Counted from the stretch's first letter, positions 1 through 9,264 are shown. The stretch: DNA of 64,000 nt from Zhihengliuella flava (GCF_015751895.1 NZ_JADOTZ010000001.1:682001-746000); one strand, 5' to 3'. Made by a program: numbers and translations. The notes: generated by a model not told the origin, from the sequence alone.

Positions 1-427
1 CGCACAACTGGTCAACATCTTCGACGTTGTAGCTTGCGGCCTTGTTGCGGGACGGGCGGCGGAACCGCTCACCCGACGCACGGTGCAATCGACCGCGCAG
101 AATCGTGGAGAGGCGCCCAACTTGCTGCAGCCAGGCGTCCTCGCCCTCGGCCTCGATCAACGCCTCGCGCTCACGCTGAGCAAAAACATCCTCAAGCCGG
201 TCAAGTGCGGCATCCACGGAGCGCGCGTCGTAGCCGCCCTTCTGCGGGTCGAAGGCCGTGCGGCGAACCAGATGACTGGTGACCACGTGGTCGTCTTCGC
301 CGGTGCCGTTGAACGTGCCGCGGGCACGGGCCAAGAAATCGTCAACTTGGTCGATGTTGTACCCGAACTCGGAAGCCGCCACCGTTTCAAAGGGCAGAGC
401 GGCTTGGCGCATTGCTGGCTGGCTCAC
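1..427 (-). CDS. DivIVA-domain-like protein, partial at window start
   Basis: Reading the minus strand from a GTG at 427 gives 142 codons with no stop before the window edge, so the C-terminus is missing. Two similar segments are visible, each with a short motif of the type FGYN-IDQVDDFL / YNVEDVDQLC, the pattern of tandem DivIVA-like repeats found in small actinobacterial proteins next to cdsA. GAGAGG lies six bases before the GTG, which favours it over the ATG five codons further in (412). DivIVA-family proteins bind curved membrane and organise polar growth or septation; for this short tandem type the exact role is not established. It follows cdsA on the same strand after a 150-base gap in which I see no other feature. 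Confidence 0.72.
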   Translation of the reverse strand, partial: MSQPAMRQAALPFETVAASEFGYNIDQVDDFLARARGTFNGTGEDDHVVTSHLVRRTAFDPQKGGYDARSVDAALDRLEDVFAQREREALIEAEGEDAWLQQVGRLSTILRGRLHRASGERFRRPSRNKAASYNVEDVDQLC

Positions 428-580
428 GTAGTCGTCCCTCTCGTTCCGGCCAGTGGCCGTCTGCGATCGTCAATCCTCAGCGGTAGAGCCCCTCGGGCCG
501 TCCGCACAGTCCATAGTACCGATTTCTGGGGTTCCTCGGCGCCACTCGGACACCGTGTACCCCAAGGTTTCAGTGCCGCG

Positions 581-1459
581 CTACATCGCTCCGAGCGCCG
601 GAGTCAGAGCCACGGCAATCACGTACGCAGCGGGAGAGGCGAAGACGATGGAGTCCAGCCGGTCCATGACGCCACCGTGCCCCGGCAGCAGGTTGCTCAT
701 GTCTTTGATGCCTAGCTCGCGCTTAACCATGGATTCGGAAAGGTCACCGGCCGTAGCCGCGGCGACCGTGGCGATGGCCAGCGGAACGCCCGCCCACCAG
801 GGGATGTCCAGCAGAAAAATCGAGGCCAAGATCGCCACCATGACGGCACCACCGGCCGAGCCGGCAAAGCCCTCCCATGACTTCTTGGGGCTGATCTTGG
901 GCGCCATAGCGTGTTTGCCAAAGAACGCGCCCACCAAATAGCCAAACGTGTCGTTGGCGACCACCAAGAGCAACAGGGTGGCAACCATCAAGGGGCCTTT
1001 GTCGAGGCTGTACAGCAGCACAGCGAAGCTGAGCAGGAACGGAACCCACAGGAGGATCCCCACCGAAGCGGAAATCGACTTCACGACCCCGTGTGCCCCC
1101 TCGATCAGGCGCCACAGGCAAATCAGCAGAATGCTCCCGGCCACCGCGAATCCGAGCGCTTCGGGACCGCCATAGTGCGCCGCGAAGGGGAGCGCTACGG
1201 CCCCAGTGACCAGGGGTACTAACGGAACGTCCGTGTTCGCGCCCTCCAGCGCGCGGGCCACCTCCCAGCATCCGAGGGCGCCGAAGACGGCGGCAATGCC
1301 CACGAAAGCGACGGGAAAGAAGAAGAGGCCCGTCAGCACGACGGCGATCAGAACCAGACCGACGCCGATCGCGGCCGGGAGATTTCTCCCGGCTCGCGAG
1401 GCGTTGGCTCGTCCGTCGCGCCGTGAGCGCCGTGTGGCCGGTTCCGTGCCTGAAGACAT
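581..1459 (-). CDS. cdsA: Phosphatidate cytidylyltransferase
   Basis: 292 aa integral membrane enzyme that makes CDP-diacylglycerol from phosphatidic acid and CTP, the branch-point precursor for phosphatidylglycerol, cardiolipin and phosphatidylinositol. The CDP-diglyceride synthetase signature is complete near the C-terminus (about residues 243-269): SMVKRELGIKD, then PGHGGVMDRLD. About seven to eight hydrophobic segments precede it, after a basic 28-residue N-terminus. The ATG shares one base with the frr stop codon (TAATG), so the two are probably translationally coupled. The order pyrH-frr-cdsA is conserved widely in bacteria. Confidence 0.96.
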   Translation of the reverse strand: MSSGTEPATRRSRRDGRANASRAGRNLPAAIGVGLVLIAVVLTGLFFFPVAFVGIAAVFGALGCWEVARALEGANTDVPLVPLVTGAVALPFAAHYGGPEALGFAVAGSILLICLWRLIEGAHGVVKSISASVGILLWVPFLLSFAVLLYSLDKGPLMVATLLLLVVANDTFGYLVGAFFGKHAMAPKISPKKSWEGFAGSAGGAVMVAILASIFLLDIPWWAGVPLAIATVAAATAGDLSESMVKRELGIKDMSNLLPGHGGVMDRLDSIVFASPAAYVIAVALTPALGAM

Positions 1460-2016
1460 TAGACGTCCAGCAGCTCGGCTTCCTTGCGCTTGAGCATGTC
1501 ATCGATGACGTCAACGTTCTTTTTGGTCAGCGCGTCGAGTTCCTTTTCGCCACGCGTGCCGTCGTCCTCACCGACCTCGCCGTCCTTGACGAGCTTGTCG
1601 ATCGCGTCCTTGGCCTTGCGACGGTGGTTACGGAGAGCCACCTTGGCGTCCTCGCCCTTGCCGCGGACCACCTTGACGTACTCCTTGCGGCGTTCAGCGG
1701 TCAGCTCCGGCAGCACCACGCGGATCGCCCTGCCATCGTTGGACGGGTTGGCGCCAATCTCCGAATCCGACAGCGCCTTCTCGATCTCGCGGAGGGCCGT
1801 GACGTCGTAGGGAGTGATGAGAATGGTCCGCGCGTCGGTGACCTGGAAGGAGGCGAGCTGCTGCAGCGGAGTCATGGAGCCGTAGTAGTCAACCATGACC
1901 TTGGCATAGAGGCCCGGGTTGGCTCGGCCGGTGCGGATAGACGCGAAGTCCTCCTTGGCAGCGTCGATGGTGCGGTCCATCTTCTCGCTGGCGTCAGACA
2001 GGGTTTCGTCAATCAC
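1459..2016 (-). CDS. frr: Ribosome recycling factor
   Basis: 185 aa, the usual length for RRF, which with EF-G splits post-termination ribosomes in the cytoplasm. The N-terminus (MIDETLSDASEKMDRTIDAAKEDF) and the segment SIRTGRANPGLYAKVMVDYYG are typical of the family, as is the helical C-terminus rich in Lys and Glu. It lies 85 bases downstream of pyrH and its stop codon overlaps the cdsA start by one base. Confidence 0.97.
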   Translation of the reverse strand: MIDETLSDASEKMDRTIDAAKEDFASIRTGRANPGLYAKVMVDYYGSMTPLQQLASFQVTDARTILITPYDVTALREIEKALSDSEIGANPSNDGRAIRVVLPELTAERRKEYVKVVRGKGEDAKVALRNHRRKAKDAIDKLVKDGEVGEDDGTRGEKELDALTKKNVDVIDDMLKRKEAELLDV

Positions 2017-2101
2017 GGCTTCACTCCTTGCTTCGTGTTGCCGCCGTTCGGCAGCGGCGCTTGTGTGGCGGAACGTCTTTTCATCCTATGTCAGGTGACT
2101 G

Positions 2102-2851
2102 CTACACCGTGACTCGCGTACCCAGCGGTTCGCCGAGCAAGGCCCGGGTGACGTTTCCTTCACCCTCCATGCCAAAGACGCGCATGTCGAGCGCGTTGTC
2201 CTTACACATGGTCATCGCGGTCTGGTCCATCACGCGGATGTTCTTGATCAACGCCTCGTCGTAGGTGAGGTGTTCAAATTTTTCGGCGGTGGGGTCCTTC
2301 TTCGGATCGGCGCTGTAGACGCCGTCCACGCCACTCTTGGCCATCAGGACCTCGTCGGCACGCACCTCGAGTGCGCGCTGTGCAGCCACGGTATCGGTGG
2401 AAAAGTAGGGCAGTCCGGCACCGGCGCCAAAAATCACCACGCGGTCCTTCTCCATGTGACGGATGGCCCGTCGCGGGATGTACGCCTCCGCGACCTGGGC
2501 CATCGAGATCGCTGACTGGACGCGCGTGCCGACGCCAGCCTGCTCCAGGAAATCCTGCAGCGCCAAGCAATTCATCACCGTGCCCAGCATTCCCATGTAA
2601 TCGGCGCGGGATCGATCCATTCCTGACTGGGACAGCTCGGCTCCTCGGAAGAAGTTGCCGCCGCCGACGACGATCGCGGTCTCGACTTCGCCCACCGTCG
2701 CGGCAATCTGCTGCGCGATGCCCTGAACGGTCTCCGGGTCGACGCCCAATTTTCCGCCGCCGAACACTTCGCCGGACAGTTTGAGCAGAACACGACGCCG
2801 TCCGCCGCTCGCGGAGTCCTCGCCCGCCTGCCCCGGTGCTGAACCCGTCAT
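2102..2851 (-). CDS. pyrH: UMP kinase
   Basis: 249 aa bacterial-type uridylate kinase of the amino-acid kinase fold, converting UMP and ATP to [29 protein letters not shown] and the later [15 protein letters not shown] are characteristic. I placed the start at the ATG at 2851, preceded by GGAG seven bases away. The reading frame stays open to a GTG at 2929, which would add 26 non-conserved residues without a visible ribosome binding site. A terminator hairpin separates it from tsf upstream; frr follows. Confidence 0.94.
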   Translation of the reverse strand: MTGSAPGQAGEDSASGGRRRVLLKLSGEVFGGGKLGVDPETVQGIAQQIAATVGEVETAIVVGGGNFFRGAELSQSGMDRSRADYMGMLGTVMNCLALQDFLEQAGVGTRVQSAISMAQVAEAYIPRRAIRHMEKDRVVIFGAGAGLPYFSTDTVAAQRALEVRADEVLMAKSGVDGVYSADPKKDPTAEKFEHLTYDEALIKNIRVMDQTAMTMCKDNALDMRVFGMEGEGNVTRALLGEPLGTRVTV

Positions 2852-2944
2852 GACGTTCTCCAATGCGCCCTCCCATGGCGCGCGCTCTTGGCCCGCGCCG
2901 TCGTCGTTGATTGTGCTGGTCCCGGCCACGTGCCGGGCAGGGAA

Positions 2945-2978
2945 AAGGGGTGACCACCCGCTGTGGTGGCCACCCCCT
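2945..2978 (-). terminator. Intrinsic terminator after tsf
   Basis: Inverted repeat with arms near 2945-2958 and 2965-2978 (AGGGGTGACCACC against GGTGGCCACCCCCT). On the minus strand it is followed by CCCCTTTT, giving a GC stem plus U tract in the direction of tsf transcription. It separates tsf from pyrH. Confidence 0.75.
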
Positions 2979-3026
2979 TACCCTACGCATCCTCCGGCGC
3001 TAGGGCCGGAGGTGCGATGACTTCGC

Positions 3027-3866
3027 TTAGGAGCCTACGCGGAAACGTGCGTAACCGGTAGCGGCAACGCCTGCCTCTTCCAGCACCTTGCCAACGGACT
3101 TCTTGGTGTCCTTGGCAAAGGCCTGATCCACGAGGACGACCTCCTTGAAGTAGCCCGTCAGACGGCCTTCAACGATCTTGGTCATCGCGGCTTCCGGCTT
3201 ACCTTCGGCCTTGGCCGTTTCCTCAGCCACGCGGCGCTCGTTCTCGACCGTTTCGGCCGGAACTTCGTCGCGGGTCACGTAGGTCGGGGCCATCGCGGCG
3301 GAGTGCACGGCAACGTCGTGAGCGGCGGTGCCGGCTTCATCGCCCGCCTTGTCGACGGCGACGAGGACGCCGACCTGAGCCGGCAGGTCCTTCGACGTGC
3401 GGTGCAGGTAAGCGTCAACCAGGGCGCCTTCAACGCGAGCCACGCGGCGGACGACGACCTTCTCGCCGAGGGCAGCAGCCTCTTCGATGACGAACTCCGG
3501 CATCGGCTTGCCGTCGACCTCGGCCGCCTGAAGGGCCTCGGCGTCAGCAGCACCGGACGCGATGGCGACGTCGAGAACCTTCTCGGCCAGAGCGATGAAC
3601 TTGTCGGACTTGGCGACGAAGTCGGTCTCGCAGTTGACCTCAACCATGACGCCGACGGTGCCGTCGACGACCTTGGCGGTCACGAGTCCCTCAGCGGCCG
3701 AGCGGCCCTCGCGCTTGGTGGCACCCTTGAGGCCCTTGACGCGGATGATCTCCATCGCCTTGTCGGCGTCGCCGTTGGCCTCGTCCAGAGCCTTCTTGAC
3801 GTCCATCATGCCGGCACCGGTGCGCTCGCGCAGGGCCTTGATGTCTGCGGCAGTGTAGTTTGCCAT
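3027..3866 (-). CDS. tsf: Elongation factor Ts
   Basis: 279 aa nucleotide exchange factor that regenerates EF-Tu-GTP. MANYTAADIKALRERTGAGMM is the standard N-terminus, TDFVAKSD is the conserved core signature, and two EF-Ts dimerisation subdomains follow. I chose the ATG at 3866 because it opens the conserved N-terminus; four more upstream codons (from 3878) are open but not conserved. It lies downstream of rpsB with a hairpin between them, so part of its transcription probably reads through. Confidence 0.97.
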   Translation of the reverse strand: MANYTAADIKALRERTGAGMMDVKKALDEANGDADKAMEIIRVKGLKGATKREGRSAAEGLVTAKVVDGTVGVMVEVNCETDFVAKSDKFIALAEKVLDVAIASGAADAEALQAAEVDGKPMPEFVIEEAAALGEKVVVRRVARVEGALVDAYLHRTSKDLPAQVGVLVAVDKAGDEAGTAAHDVAVHSAAMAPTYVTRDEVPAETVENERRVAEETAKAEGKPEAAMTKIVEGRLTGYFKEVVLVDQAFAKDTKKSVGKVLEEAGVAATGYARFRVGS

Positions 3867-3933
3867 GTACAACCCCATTCGTTGTGGTTTGTCGAAGTAT
3901 CTACGGGGCGGACCGCCAGGGGTCCGGTCGGTG

Positions 3934-3966
3934 AAAAGCCGGCGGGCTGTGGGCCCGCCGGCTTTT
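3934..3966 (-). terminator. Hairpin between rpsB and tsf
   Basis: Perfect inverted repeat AAAAGCCGGCGGGC / GCCCGCCGGCTTTT around a short loop. The stem is flanked by A and T runs, so it can work as a rho-independent terminator on either strand. Its place after rpsB suggests it sets the rpsB:tsf transcript ratio rather than separating independent genes. Confidence 0.85.
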
Positions 3967-3977
3967 ACATCCTATGG

Positions 3978-4793
3978 TTACTTGGCGTCCTCGGCAGGAG
4001 CCTCAGCCGGAGCCTCTGCGGACTCCTCGGCCTTGCCCTCGAGGAGCTCGCGCTCCCACTCGGCCATCGGCTCGGCCGGAGCCTCGGTGCCGGCCGCCTT
4101 GTTGTTGCGGGCGATCAGGCCATCGGCGACGGCGTCGGCCACGACGCGGGTCAGCAGGTTGACGGAGCGGATCGCGTCGTCGTTGCCCGGGATCGGGTAG
4201 GCCACCTCGTCAGGATCGCAGTTGGTGTCGAGGATCGCGACGACCGGGATGCCCAGCTTCTGCGCCTCGTCGACGGCCAGGTGCTCCTTCTTGGTGTCGA
4301 CAACCCAGAGCAGCGACGGGGTCTTGGTCAGGTTGCGGATACCGCCCAAGTTGCTCTGCAGCTTGGTCAGCTCGCGGTGGAGCAGGAGGAGTTCCTTCTT
4401 GGTGTGGCCGGATCCGGCCACGTCGTCGAAGTTGATCTCTTCCAGTTCCTTCATGCGCTCAACGCGCTTGGCGACCGTCTGGAAGTTGGTCAGCATGCCG
4501 CCGAGCCAACGGTGGTTGACGTACGGCTGGTTGACGCGGCTGGCCTGCTCGGCAATAGCTTCCTGAGCCTGCTTCTTGGTGCCAACGAACAGGACGGTGC
4601 CGCCGTGGGCCACGGTCTGCTTGACGAACTCGTACGCGCGATCGATGTAGGACAGCGACTGCTGCAGATCGATGATGTAGATGCCGTTGCGCTCGGTGAA
4701 GATGAAGCGCTTCATCTTCGGGTTCCAGCGGCGGGTCTGGTGGCCAAAGTGAACGCCGCTGTCCAACAGCTGGCGCATGGTAACGACTGGCAT
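3978..4793 (-). CDS. rpsB: 30S ribosomal protein S2
   Basis: 271 aa. [27 protein letters not shown] and the following [15 protein letters not shown] are diagnostic of bacterial S2. The C-terminus carries an Ala/Glu-rich acidic tail of about 40 residues, as in other high-GC actinobacteria. AAGGAG lies about eight bases before the ATG. It is the first gene of the rpsB-tsf unit. Confidence 0.98.
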   Translation of the reverse strand: MPVVTMRQLLDSGVHFGHQTRRWNPKMKRFIFTERNGIYIIDLQQSLSYIDRAYEFVKQTVAHGGTVLFVGTKKQAQEAIAEQASRVNQPYVNHRWLGGMLTNFQTVAKRVERMKELEEINFDDVAGSGHTKKELLLLHRELTKLQSNLGGIRNLTKTPSLLWVVDTKKEHLAVDEAQKLGIPVVAILDTNCDPDEVAYPIPGNDDAIRSVNLLTRVVADAVADGLIARNNKAAGTEAPAEPMAEWERELLEGKAEESAEAPAEAPAEDAK

Positions 4794-5209
4794 GTCGTCA
4801 CTCCTTCCGGCAGTGGCGGACCGGCTCCACTAGCGTGGTGCCGCGGTAACTGCCCTCGTGTTTCGGGTTGAATGGCGATCCACCAGGTGTAGGTGGTGCC
4901 CCTGGCACAGTGCGCCCGAAGGCCGCCGCGACCGGCCGGAGAACCGGACCGCAGGCCGCGAAGCCCACACCACATCCCTCGAATGATCGGATACAGCGTG
5001 GAATCACTGTGCGCGAAGTCATTCGCGACCGGCGCGTCCCTACCGAGGCAGGGCATAGCGAGGCACACGAATGCACGCACCAGTGTACTACACGAATGGG
5101 ACCGCCACGGCCCCTCACTGACCCTCCACAGCGCTCTCTGCGTGTGCTCTCGTCCACAGTTCCTCGGGCATCGCTGGCGCCGGAGTGCCGGGTCAGAGAG
5201 GCTCGGCTC
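4794..5209. other. Divergent intergenic region rpsB / M23 peptidase
   Basis: A 416-base stretch with no credible gene; overlapping open frames on both strands are low-complexity and lack family features. It must hold the rpsB promoter and leader (minus) and the peptidase promoter (plus). A short perfect inverted repeat CGCGAA-GTCA-TTCGCG lies at 5012-5027, and an imperfect palindrome GTGTACTACAC near 5084. I could not assign -35/-10 boxes with confidence. Confidence 0.6.
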
Positions 5210-5755
5210 ATGTCCCATCGCACCACTTCACCCCACCGCGTGCGGCGGCTGGTTGCCCTGCTGGCCGCCCTCTGCCTCATCCCACCCGCCGTGGCGAGCG
5301 CGCGCCCGGAGGCTCCACCGCCGAGCTCCACGCCACCGTCCTCCTCGTGGGTCTCGCCGCTCGGTGGCACGGAACGACCGGAGGTCCTGAGAGCGTTTGA
5401 CGCTCCTGAATCCGACTACGGTGCCGGGCATCGTGGGGTGGATCTCGCGACGGACCGCGGAAACGTGGTTCTCGCGCCCGCCACCGGCCGTGTGGCGTTC
5501 ACCGGCGTCGTCGTCGATCGGCCAGTCATCAGCATCGACCATCCCTCGGGATTGCGCACGTCACTCGAGCCGGTTGAGTCCACCGTTGCCGTGGGCGACG
5601 TCGTGCACGCAGGGGATGCCGTCGGGCAGGTCGCGACAGGAGGCCACTGTGCGCAGGATTGTGTTCACTGGGGCGTTCGGCGCAACGGGACGTACGTCAA
5701 TCCCCTGTTGAGCCTCACTGATACTCGGCCGTCGGTCCTGCTTCCGCTCGAGTGA
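5210..5755 (+). CDS. Secreted M23-family peptidase
   Basis: 181 aa. A basic N-region, a hydrophobic core (LVALLAALCLIPPAVA) and an ASA-type cleavage site near residue 31 form a signal peptide, so the mature protein acts outside the membrane, presumably on peptidoglycan. The M23/LytM fold is recognisable: HRGVD supplies zinc ligands H74 and D78, and the C-terminal motif reads DCVHWGVR with zinc ligand H153. The usual first His of the HxH motif is Cys (C151). The start is the ATG at 5210 with GAGAGG upstream; longer frames have no support. Its 3' end overlaps the convergent glycosyltransferase by 41 bases. Divergent placement from rpsB is common in related genomes. Confidence 0.85.
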   Translation: MSHRTTSPHRVRRLVALLAALCLIPPAVASARPEAPPPSSTPPSSSWVSPLGGTERPEVLRAFDAPESDYGAGHRGVDLATDRGNVVLAPATGRVAFTGVVVDRPVISIDHPSGLRTSLEPVESTVAVGDVVHAGDAVGQVATGGHCAQDCVHWGVRRNGTYVNPLLSLTDTRPSVLLPLE

Positions 5756-6962
5756 CGCGGCGATAGAGTTCGATCATCTTGGTGCTTTGGCGGCTTTGCA
5801 GGAGCGCTTCGGCCTCCCGAGCGCTCCACCGCAATCCGGCCCGCGTTTGGGCGACGGCCACCTGGATCGCCTCCGCTAACGCCGCCTCCGCATCATCGTG
5901 GGTGAGCCAATAGCTCTCCGTCGGAAGATCGGCCGCGATGCGGTGATCGCTCAGCACCACCGGCGTCCCGAGAGCCACCGCTTCGAAGACGGTCATCCCC
6001 TGCGTCTCGAATCCGATGGACGTCTGGACCAACACGTCGGCGGCGGCGAGCTCTGCCAGCATCTGCTCATACGGGACTTTGCCGCGGAACGTGAACCGGG
6101 GCCCACGTCCAGAGCGCGCGGTCCGCGCGAGGAAGGCTTCCGCCTTGGACCGCTGACCACCGTCACCAAACAGGTGAACGTCGACATCGGCGCCGGAGTC
6201 GACGACAGCACGCAAGAAGGGAAGAAGGCGTTTCTCAGGGCTGAACCGCCCCGTCCACACGAGGCGCAAGCGTTCACCGGCTCTGTCCGAAGCCTTGGCC
6301 ACGCCGCGCAAGCTCGCGGCCGCATCGTCGTCGAGCCCCGTCGGAATGACCTCGACGTGGTCAAAAACCTGACGGGCCTCGAGCAGTTGCGCAAAGTGCG
6401 TTGACGGGGCGGTCACCGCCGCCGCAGCATCGGTGAACGCCCGCAGATACGTCCACGCGTCCCGCGGCGTGGTGCCTTGGAGCCGCAGGAGGCGCCGCTG
6501 GGCGACGGCCATGGCACGCACCATCACCTTCGGGAAGGGCATCGTCGCCGCGAGGCCGACGTCGACACGGTTGTGCATGGTGTGGACCACCGGGAGTCCG
6601 TGCCGTTGCGCGTACCGGTAGCCGATCGCCGCGCCCCAAAAGTCGGCTTGAACGTGCACGACGTCGACCGCCGGGCGAGAGGCGAGCTCCGCATCGATGC
6701 GCGCATCGGAACGTGGCCCGGGAATCGCCAGTGAGTACTCCCCCGAACCCAACGGGACCGAGGGCAAGGAGACGATGGACGCCTCTGTGTTGAGGGGACG
6801 CGTGGCCCTCCGGCGGGCCGGCGCCACGATCGTGACTCGGTGCCCGTTCCGTTCGAGAAAACGCTGCTGCAACAGCACCGACGTTTGCATGCCACCCAGC
6901 GTGGCCGGGTGCTGATCGACGAAGATGACGATGTGCAGGGCATCGCGCTCAGACTGTGCCAT
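5715..6962 (-). CDS. Glycosyltransferase, GT4-like
   Basis: 415 aa GT-B fold enzyme. The N-terminal half starts with a Rossmann-like strand (LHIVIFVDQHPATLGGMQTS) carrying the acceptor-side Gly-Gly. The C-terminal half has RLVWTGRFSPEKR and the retaining E-x7-E motif in FETQGMTVFEAVALG. No signal peptide or membrane segment is visible, so it probably works at the cytoplasmic membrane face on a lipid or glycoside acceptor; donor and acceptor cannot be told. The ATG at 6962 is preceded by AGAGG. It is separated from the next glycosyltransferase only by a tRNA gene. Confidence 0.88.
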   Translation of the reverse strand: MAQSERDALHIVIFVDQHPATLGGMQTSVLLQQRFLERNGHRVTIVAPARRRATRPLNTEASIVSLPSVPLGSGEYSLAIPGPRSDARIDAELASRPAVDVVHVQADFWGAAIGYRYAQRHGLPVVHTMHNRVDVGLAATMPFPKVMVRAMAVAQRRLLRLQGTTPRDAWTYLRAFTDAAAAVTAPSTHFAQLLEARQVFDHVEVIPTGLDDDAAASLRGVAKASDRAGERLRLVWTGRFSPEKRLLPFLRAVVDSGADVDVHLFGDGGQRSKAEAFLARTARSGRGPRFTFRGKVPYEQMLAELAAADVLVQTSIGFETQGMTVFEAVALGTPVVLSDHRIAADLPTESYWLTHDDAEAALAEAIQVAVAQTRAGLRWSAREAEALLQSRQSTKMIELYRRVTRAEAGPTAEYQ

Positions 6963-7027
6963 CCGTACCTCTTCCGCGTACCAACCCCGGTGTCCGCTGG
7001 TCACCGGAGCGCATCGGGCGAGAAAAG

Positions 7028-7101
7028 TAGGGCGAGCGGGGCTTGAACCCGCGACCGGAGAATTATGAGTTCTCTGCTCTAACCAACTGAGCTATCGCCC
7101 C
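7028..7101 (-). tRNA. tRNA, anticodon CAT (probably elongator tRNA-Met)
   Basis: A 74-nt cloverleaf on the minus strand: acceptor GGGGCGA / TCGCCCT (the first pair is G-U), D arm TAGCTCAGTTGGTTAGAGC, anticodon stem GAGAA-TTCTC around CTCATAA, and T arm CGGGTTCAAGCCCCG... ending in discriminator A. CCA is not encoded. The CAT anticodon is shared by elongator Met, initiator Met and lysidine-modified Ile tRNA. An initiator is unlikely because the anticodon stem lacks its three G-C pairs, but Ile2 cannot be excluded by eye. Confidence 0.92.
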
Positions 7102-7162
7102 GAACCGTTGCCGCCGCCGCGGCAACAGGAACCATCTTAGCCTCGTTGGGGCCGCTCACCAG

Positions 7163-8371
7163 TTAGGGGGCGACCTCCGCGTAGTCGGCGCCTCGATAAA
7201 TCGCCTCGAAGGTCGACATCGTCTTGTCTTGACTGTGCTTGACGGCCTTGGCGTGGGAGGCCTCTCCCATCGCCTGACGGCTGGCGTCATCGGCGCCCAA
7301 AATCGCGTCGAGCTTCTCCGCGAGCTCTGCCGCGTCGCCGGGCGCGAACAGGTACCCGTTCACCCCGTCGTCGACCAGGTGGGGCAGCGCCATCGCGTTA
7401 GCCAGCACCACGGGCCGGGAGGCGGACAGCGCCTCGAGCGTCACCAAGGATTGCAGTTCCGCGGTGCCCGGCTGGCAAAACACGTCCGCGGCCAAGTAGG
7501 CCTCTCGAAGCGCCGCGTCGTCGACGTGTCCACGGAAGTGCACTCGATGCTCGACGTGCGCCTCACGAGCCTTCTGTTGCAACGACTCGAGCTGCTCACC
7601 CCCACCAATGACTTCGAGGTGAGCGCCAGCCCGGGTAGCGGCCACGGCGTCAATCAAAACGTCGATATTCTTCTCCACGGCGAGGCGCCCGACGAAGAGC
7701 ACCGTCGGGTGTTCTCGGCGCTGCACGTCCTCGCCGTCGGCCAGTTCGTAGTGGGCCGAGTCAATCCCGTTGGACAGGGCCAGCACGGAGTCGAGCCCGG
7801 CGCGCTGCCGCATGGCGGCGGCGGCCAGCGGCGTCGGCGTGGTGACGACGTCGGCCCGGCCCATGATGCGTCCCATGTCCCGCCAAGAATTCTTCGCCAC
7901 AATGCGCTTGAACCACCGCGGAAAGGGAAGAAACGGGTCCAGGTTTTCCGGCATAAAGTGATTCGTCGCCACGATCCGTATCCCCCGCCGTTGGGCCTGA
8001 TTAACGGCGGCTTGACCGATCATGTAGTGGCACTGCACGTGGACCACGTCGGGGCGTACCTCATCGAGAATGCGCCCCAGTTCGGGGCCGGCTCGCCAGG
8101 GGAAACAGAGCCGATAGCTCGGGTGGGTCGGCACCGCGTGGGAGACGAGCCGGTGAATCGTCGCCTCCGGGCGCACCTCGACGGTGCTGGGACCGGAGTC
8201 CGTGCGCGCCGCCACCACGTGCACCTCGTGGCCCCGCGCGTGCATCGCCGTCGCCAATCGATAGCAAAAAACCGCCGCGCCGTTCACATCCGGTGGATAG
8301 GTATCGGCGGCGATGAGAATTTTCAGTGGTGATCCACTGGGCATGTCGCTGTCACTGGGCACGCGGCTCAT
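7163..8371 (-). CDS. Glycosyltransferase, GT4-like (PimB/MshA-like group)
   Basis: 402 aa GT-B enzyme. LKILIAADTYPPDVNGAAV is the classic N-terminal loop of family-4 retaining mannosyl/glucosyl transferases, and LFVGRLAVEKN, GGGEQ and GTAELQSLVTLEALS are the C-terminal donor-site motifs. The start is an ATG at 8371 that overlaps the stop of the upstream membrane protein by four bases (ATGA); the open frame continues to 8665 but only through that gene. Next to a second GT4 protein and a CDP-alcohol transferase, a role in glycolipid or lipoglycan synthesis is a reasonable inference, not shown. Confidence 0.88.
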   Translation of the reverse strand: MSRVPSDSDMPSGSPLKILIAADTYPPDVNGAAVFCYRLATAMHARGHEVHVVAARTDSGPSTVEVRPEATIHRLVSHAVPTHPSYRLCFPWRAGPELGRILDEVRPDVVHVQCHYMIGQAAVNQAQRRGIRIVATNHFMPENLDPFLPFPRWFKRIVAKNSWRDMGRIMGRADVVTTPTPLAAAAMRQRAGLDSVLALSNGIDSAHYELADGEDVQRREHPTVLFVGRLAVEKNIDVLIDAVAATRAGAHLEVIGGGEQLESLQQKAREAHVEHRVHFRGHVDDAALREAYLAADVFCQPGTAELQSLVTLEALSASRPVVLANAMALPHLVDDGVNGYLFAPGDAAELAEKLDAILGADDASRQAMGEASHAKAVKHSQDKTMSTFEAIYRGADYAEVAP

Positions 8372-9264
8372 GACTCCTTGGAATGATGGTCGGATCGTTG
8401 TCGATGGGCATCGGGGTGGTGGCGGGACAGAGCGATCACACCGACGGTGGCGACGATGGCAAATCCCACCATGGACATTGCCATAATTGGGTGCACGTCG
8501 TCCCGCAATTCGCCGAGCACGGCGATTCCAATCGCAATACCCACCATCGGGTCGATGACGGTCAGGCCCGCAATCACGAGGTCGGGTGGGCCCGACGAAT
8601 AGGCATTCTGGACAAAGTACGTCCCTAGCAAGCCCGCGACCGCCACAGCGATCACGACGAGCCACGACACGTTGGCCAAGAGGTTGCCTTGCGATTGCAT
8701 CAGGCTGATGGCCAGGGTCCTCACCAACACCGCCACGAACCCGAAGAGCACCCCAGCGCCCATGATGTAGAAGAACGCGCTCTGCCGGTGACGGAGGAGA
8801 ATCGCCAGGGAACCGAAGACGGCCACCGCGATAGCTAAAAGTAGTACCGTGATCAGTTCCTCACGGGCACTCACCTGAGGGTGCGGATCAGTCACGTTGA
8901 TGGCCAGCAAAACAAAGCCAATGCTGCCGCCGACACAGGCGATAATGGCGAGGAACGTCGGCCGGTTCAACCGGATTCCCACTTCCCGCGCATGGACCAC
9001 GGTCGTGATCACCAACGCAATGGCCCCGATCGGCTGCACGACCGTCAGCGGCGCCGTGGCGAGCGCGTAGACGTTCAGCGCCATCCCGATCCCCATCAGG
9101 ATCAAGCCAAGCACCCACCGGGGGTTGGTGAGCAGCCGGAGCACTCCACGGTGACCCAAGTTGAGGCCACCGGTCGTCTGCCGAACGGCACCTCCCTGAC
9201 GTTGGGCCCCGAAGGCGAGAAAGAACGCGGCAATGACCGCGCACGAGACCGCTACCCAGACCAT
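8368..9264 (-). CDS. DMT-superfamily membrane protein
   Basis: 298 aa with roughly nine to ten hydrophobic segments and an internal similarity between halves, the plan of drug/metabolite (EamA or NIPA-like) permeases. The first helix (VWVAVSCAVIAAFFLAFGAQRQG) and the motif LTVVQPIGAIALVITT fit actinobacterial DMT proteins found beside glycosyltransferases. The C-terminus is His-rich (SRHHPDAHRQRSDHHSKES). Stop and start overlap the following glycosyltransferase by four bases. Substrate unknown; a lipid-linked intermediate is possible from context only. Confidence 0.78.
   Translation of the reverse strand: MVWVAVSCAVIAAFFLAFGAQRQGGAVRQTTGGLNLGHRGVLRLLTNPRWVLGLILMGIGMALNVYALATAPLTVVQPIGAIALVITTVVHAREVGIRLNRPTFLAIIACVGGSIGFVLLAINVTDPHPQVSAREELITVLLLAIAVAVFGSLAILLRHRQSAFFYIMGAGVLFGFVAVLVRTLAISLMQSQGNLLANVSWLVVIAVAVAGLLGTYFVQNAYSSGPPDLVIAGLTVIDPMVGIAIGIAVLGELRDDVHPIMAMSMVGFAIVATVGVIALSRHHPDAHRQRSDHHSKES

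Noticed and set aside
3303-4871. A long plus-strand open frame opposite tsf and rpsB
   Set aside because: It is fully covered by two certain ribosomal/translation genes in the other direction and shows no domain.
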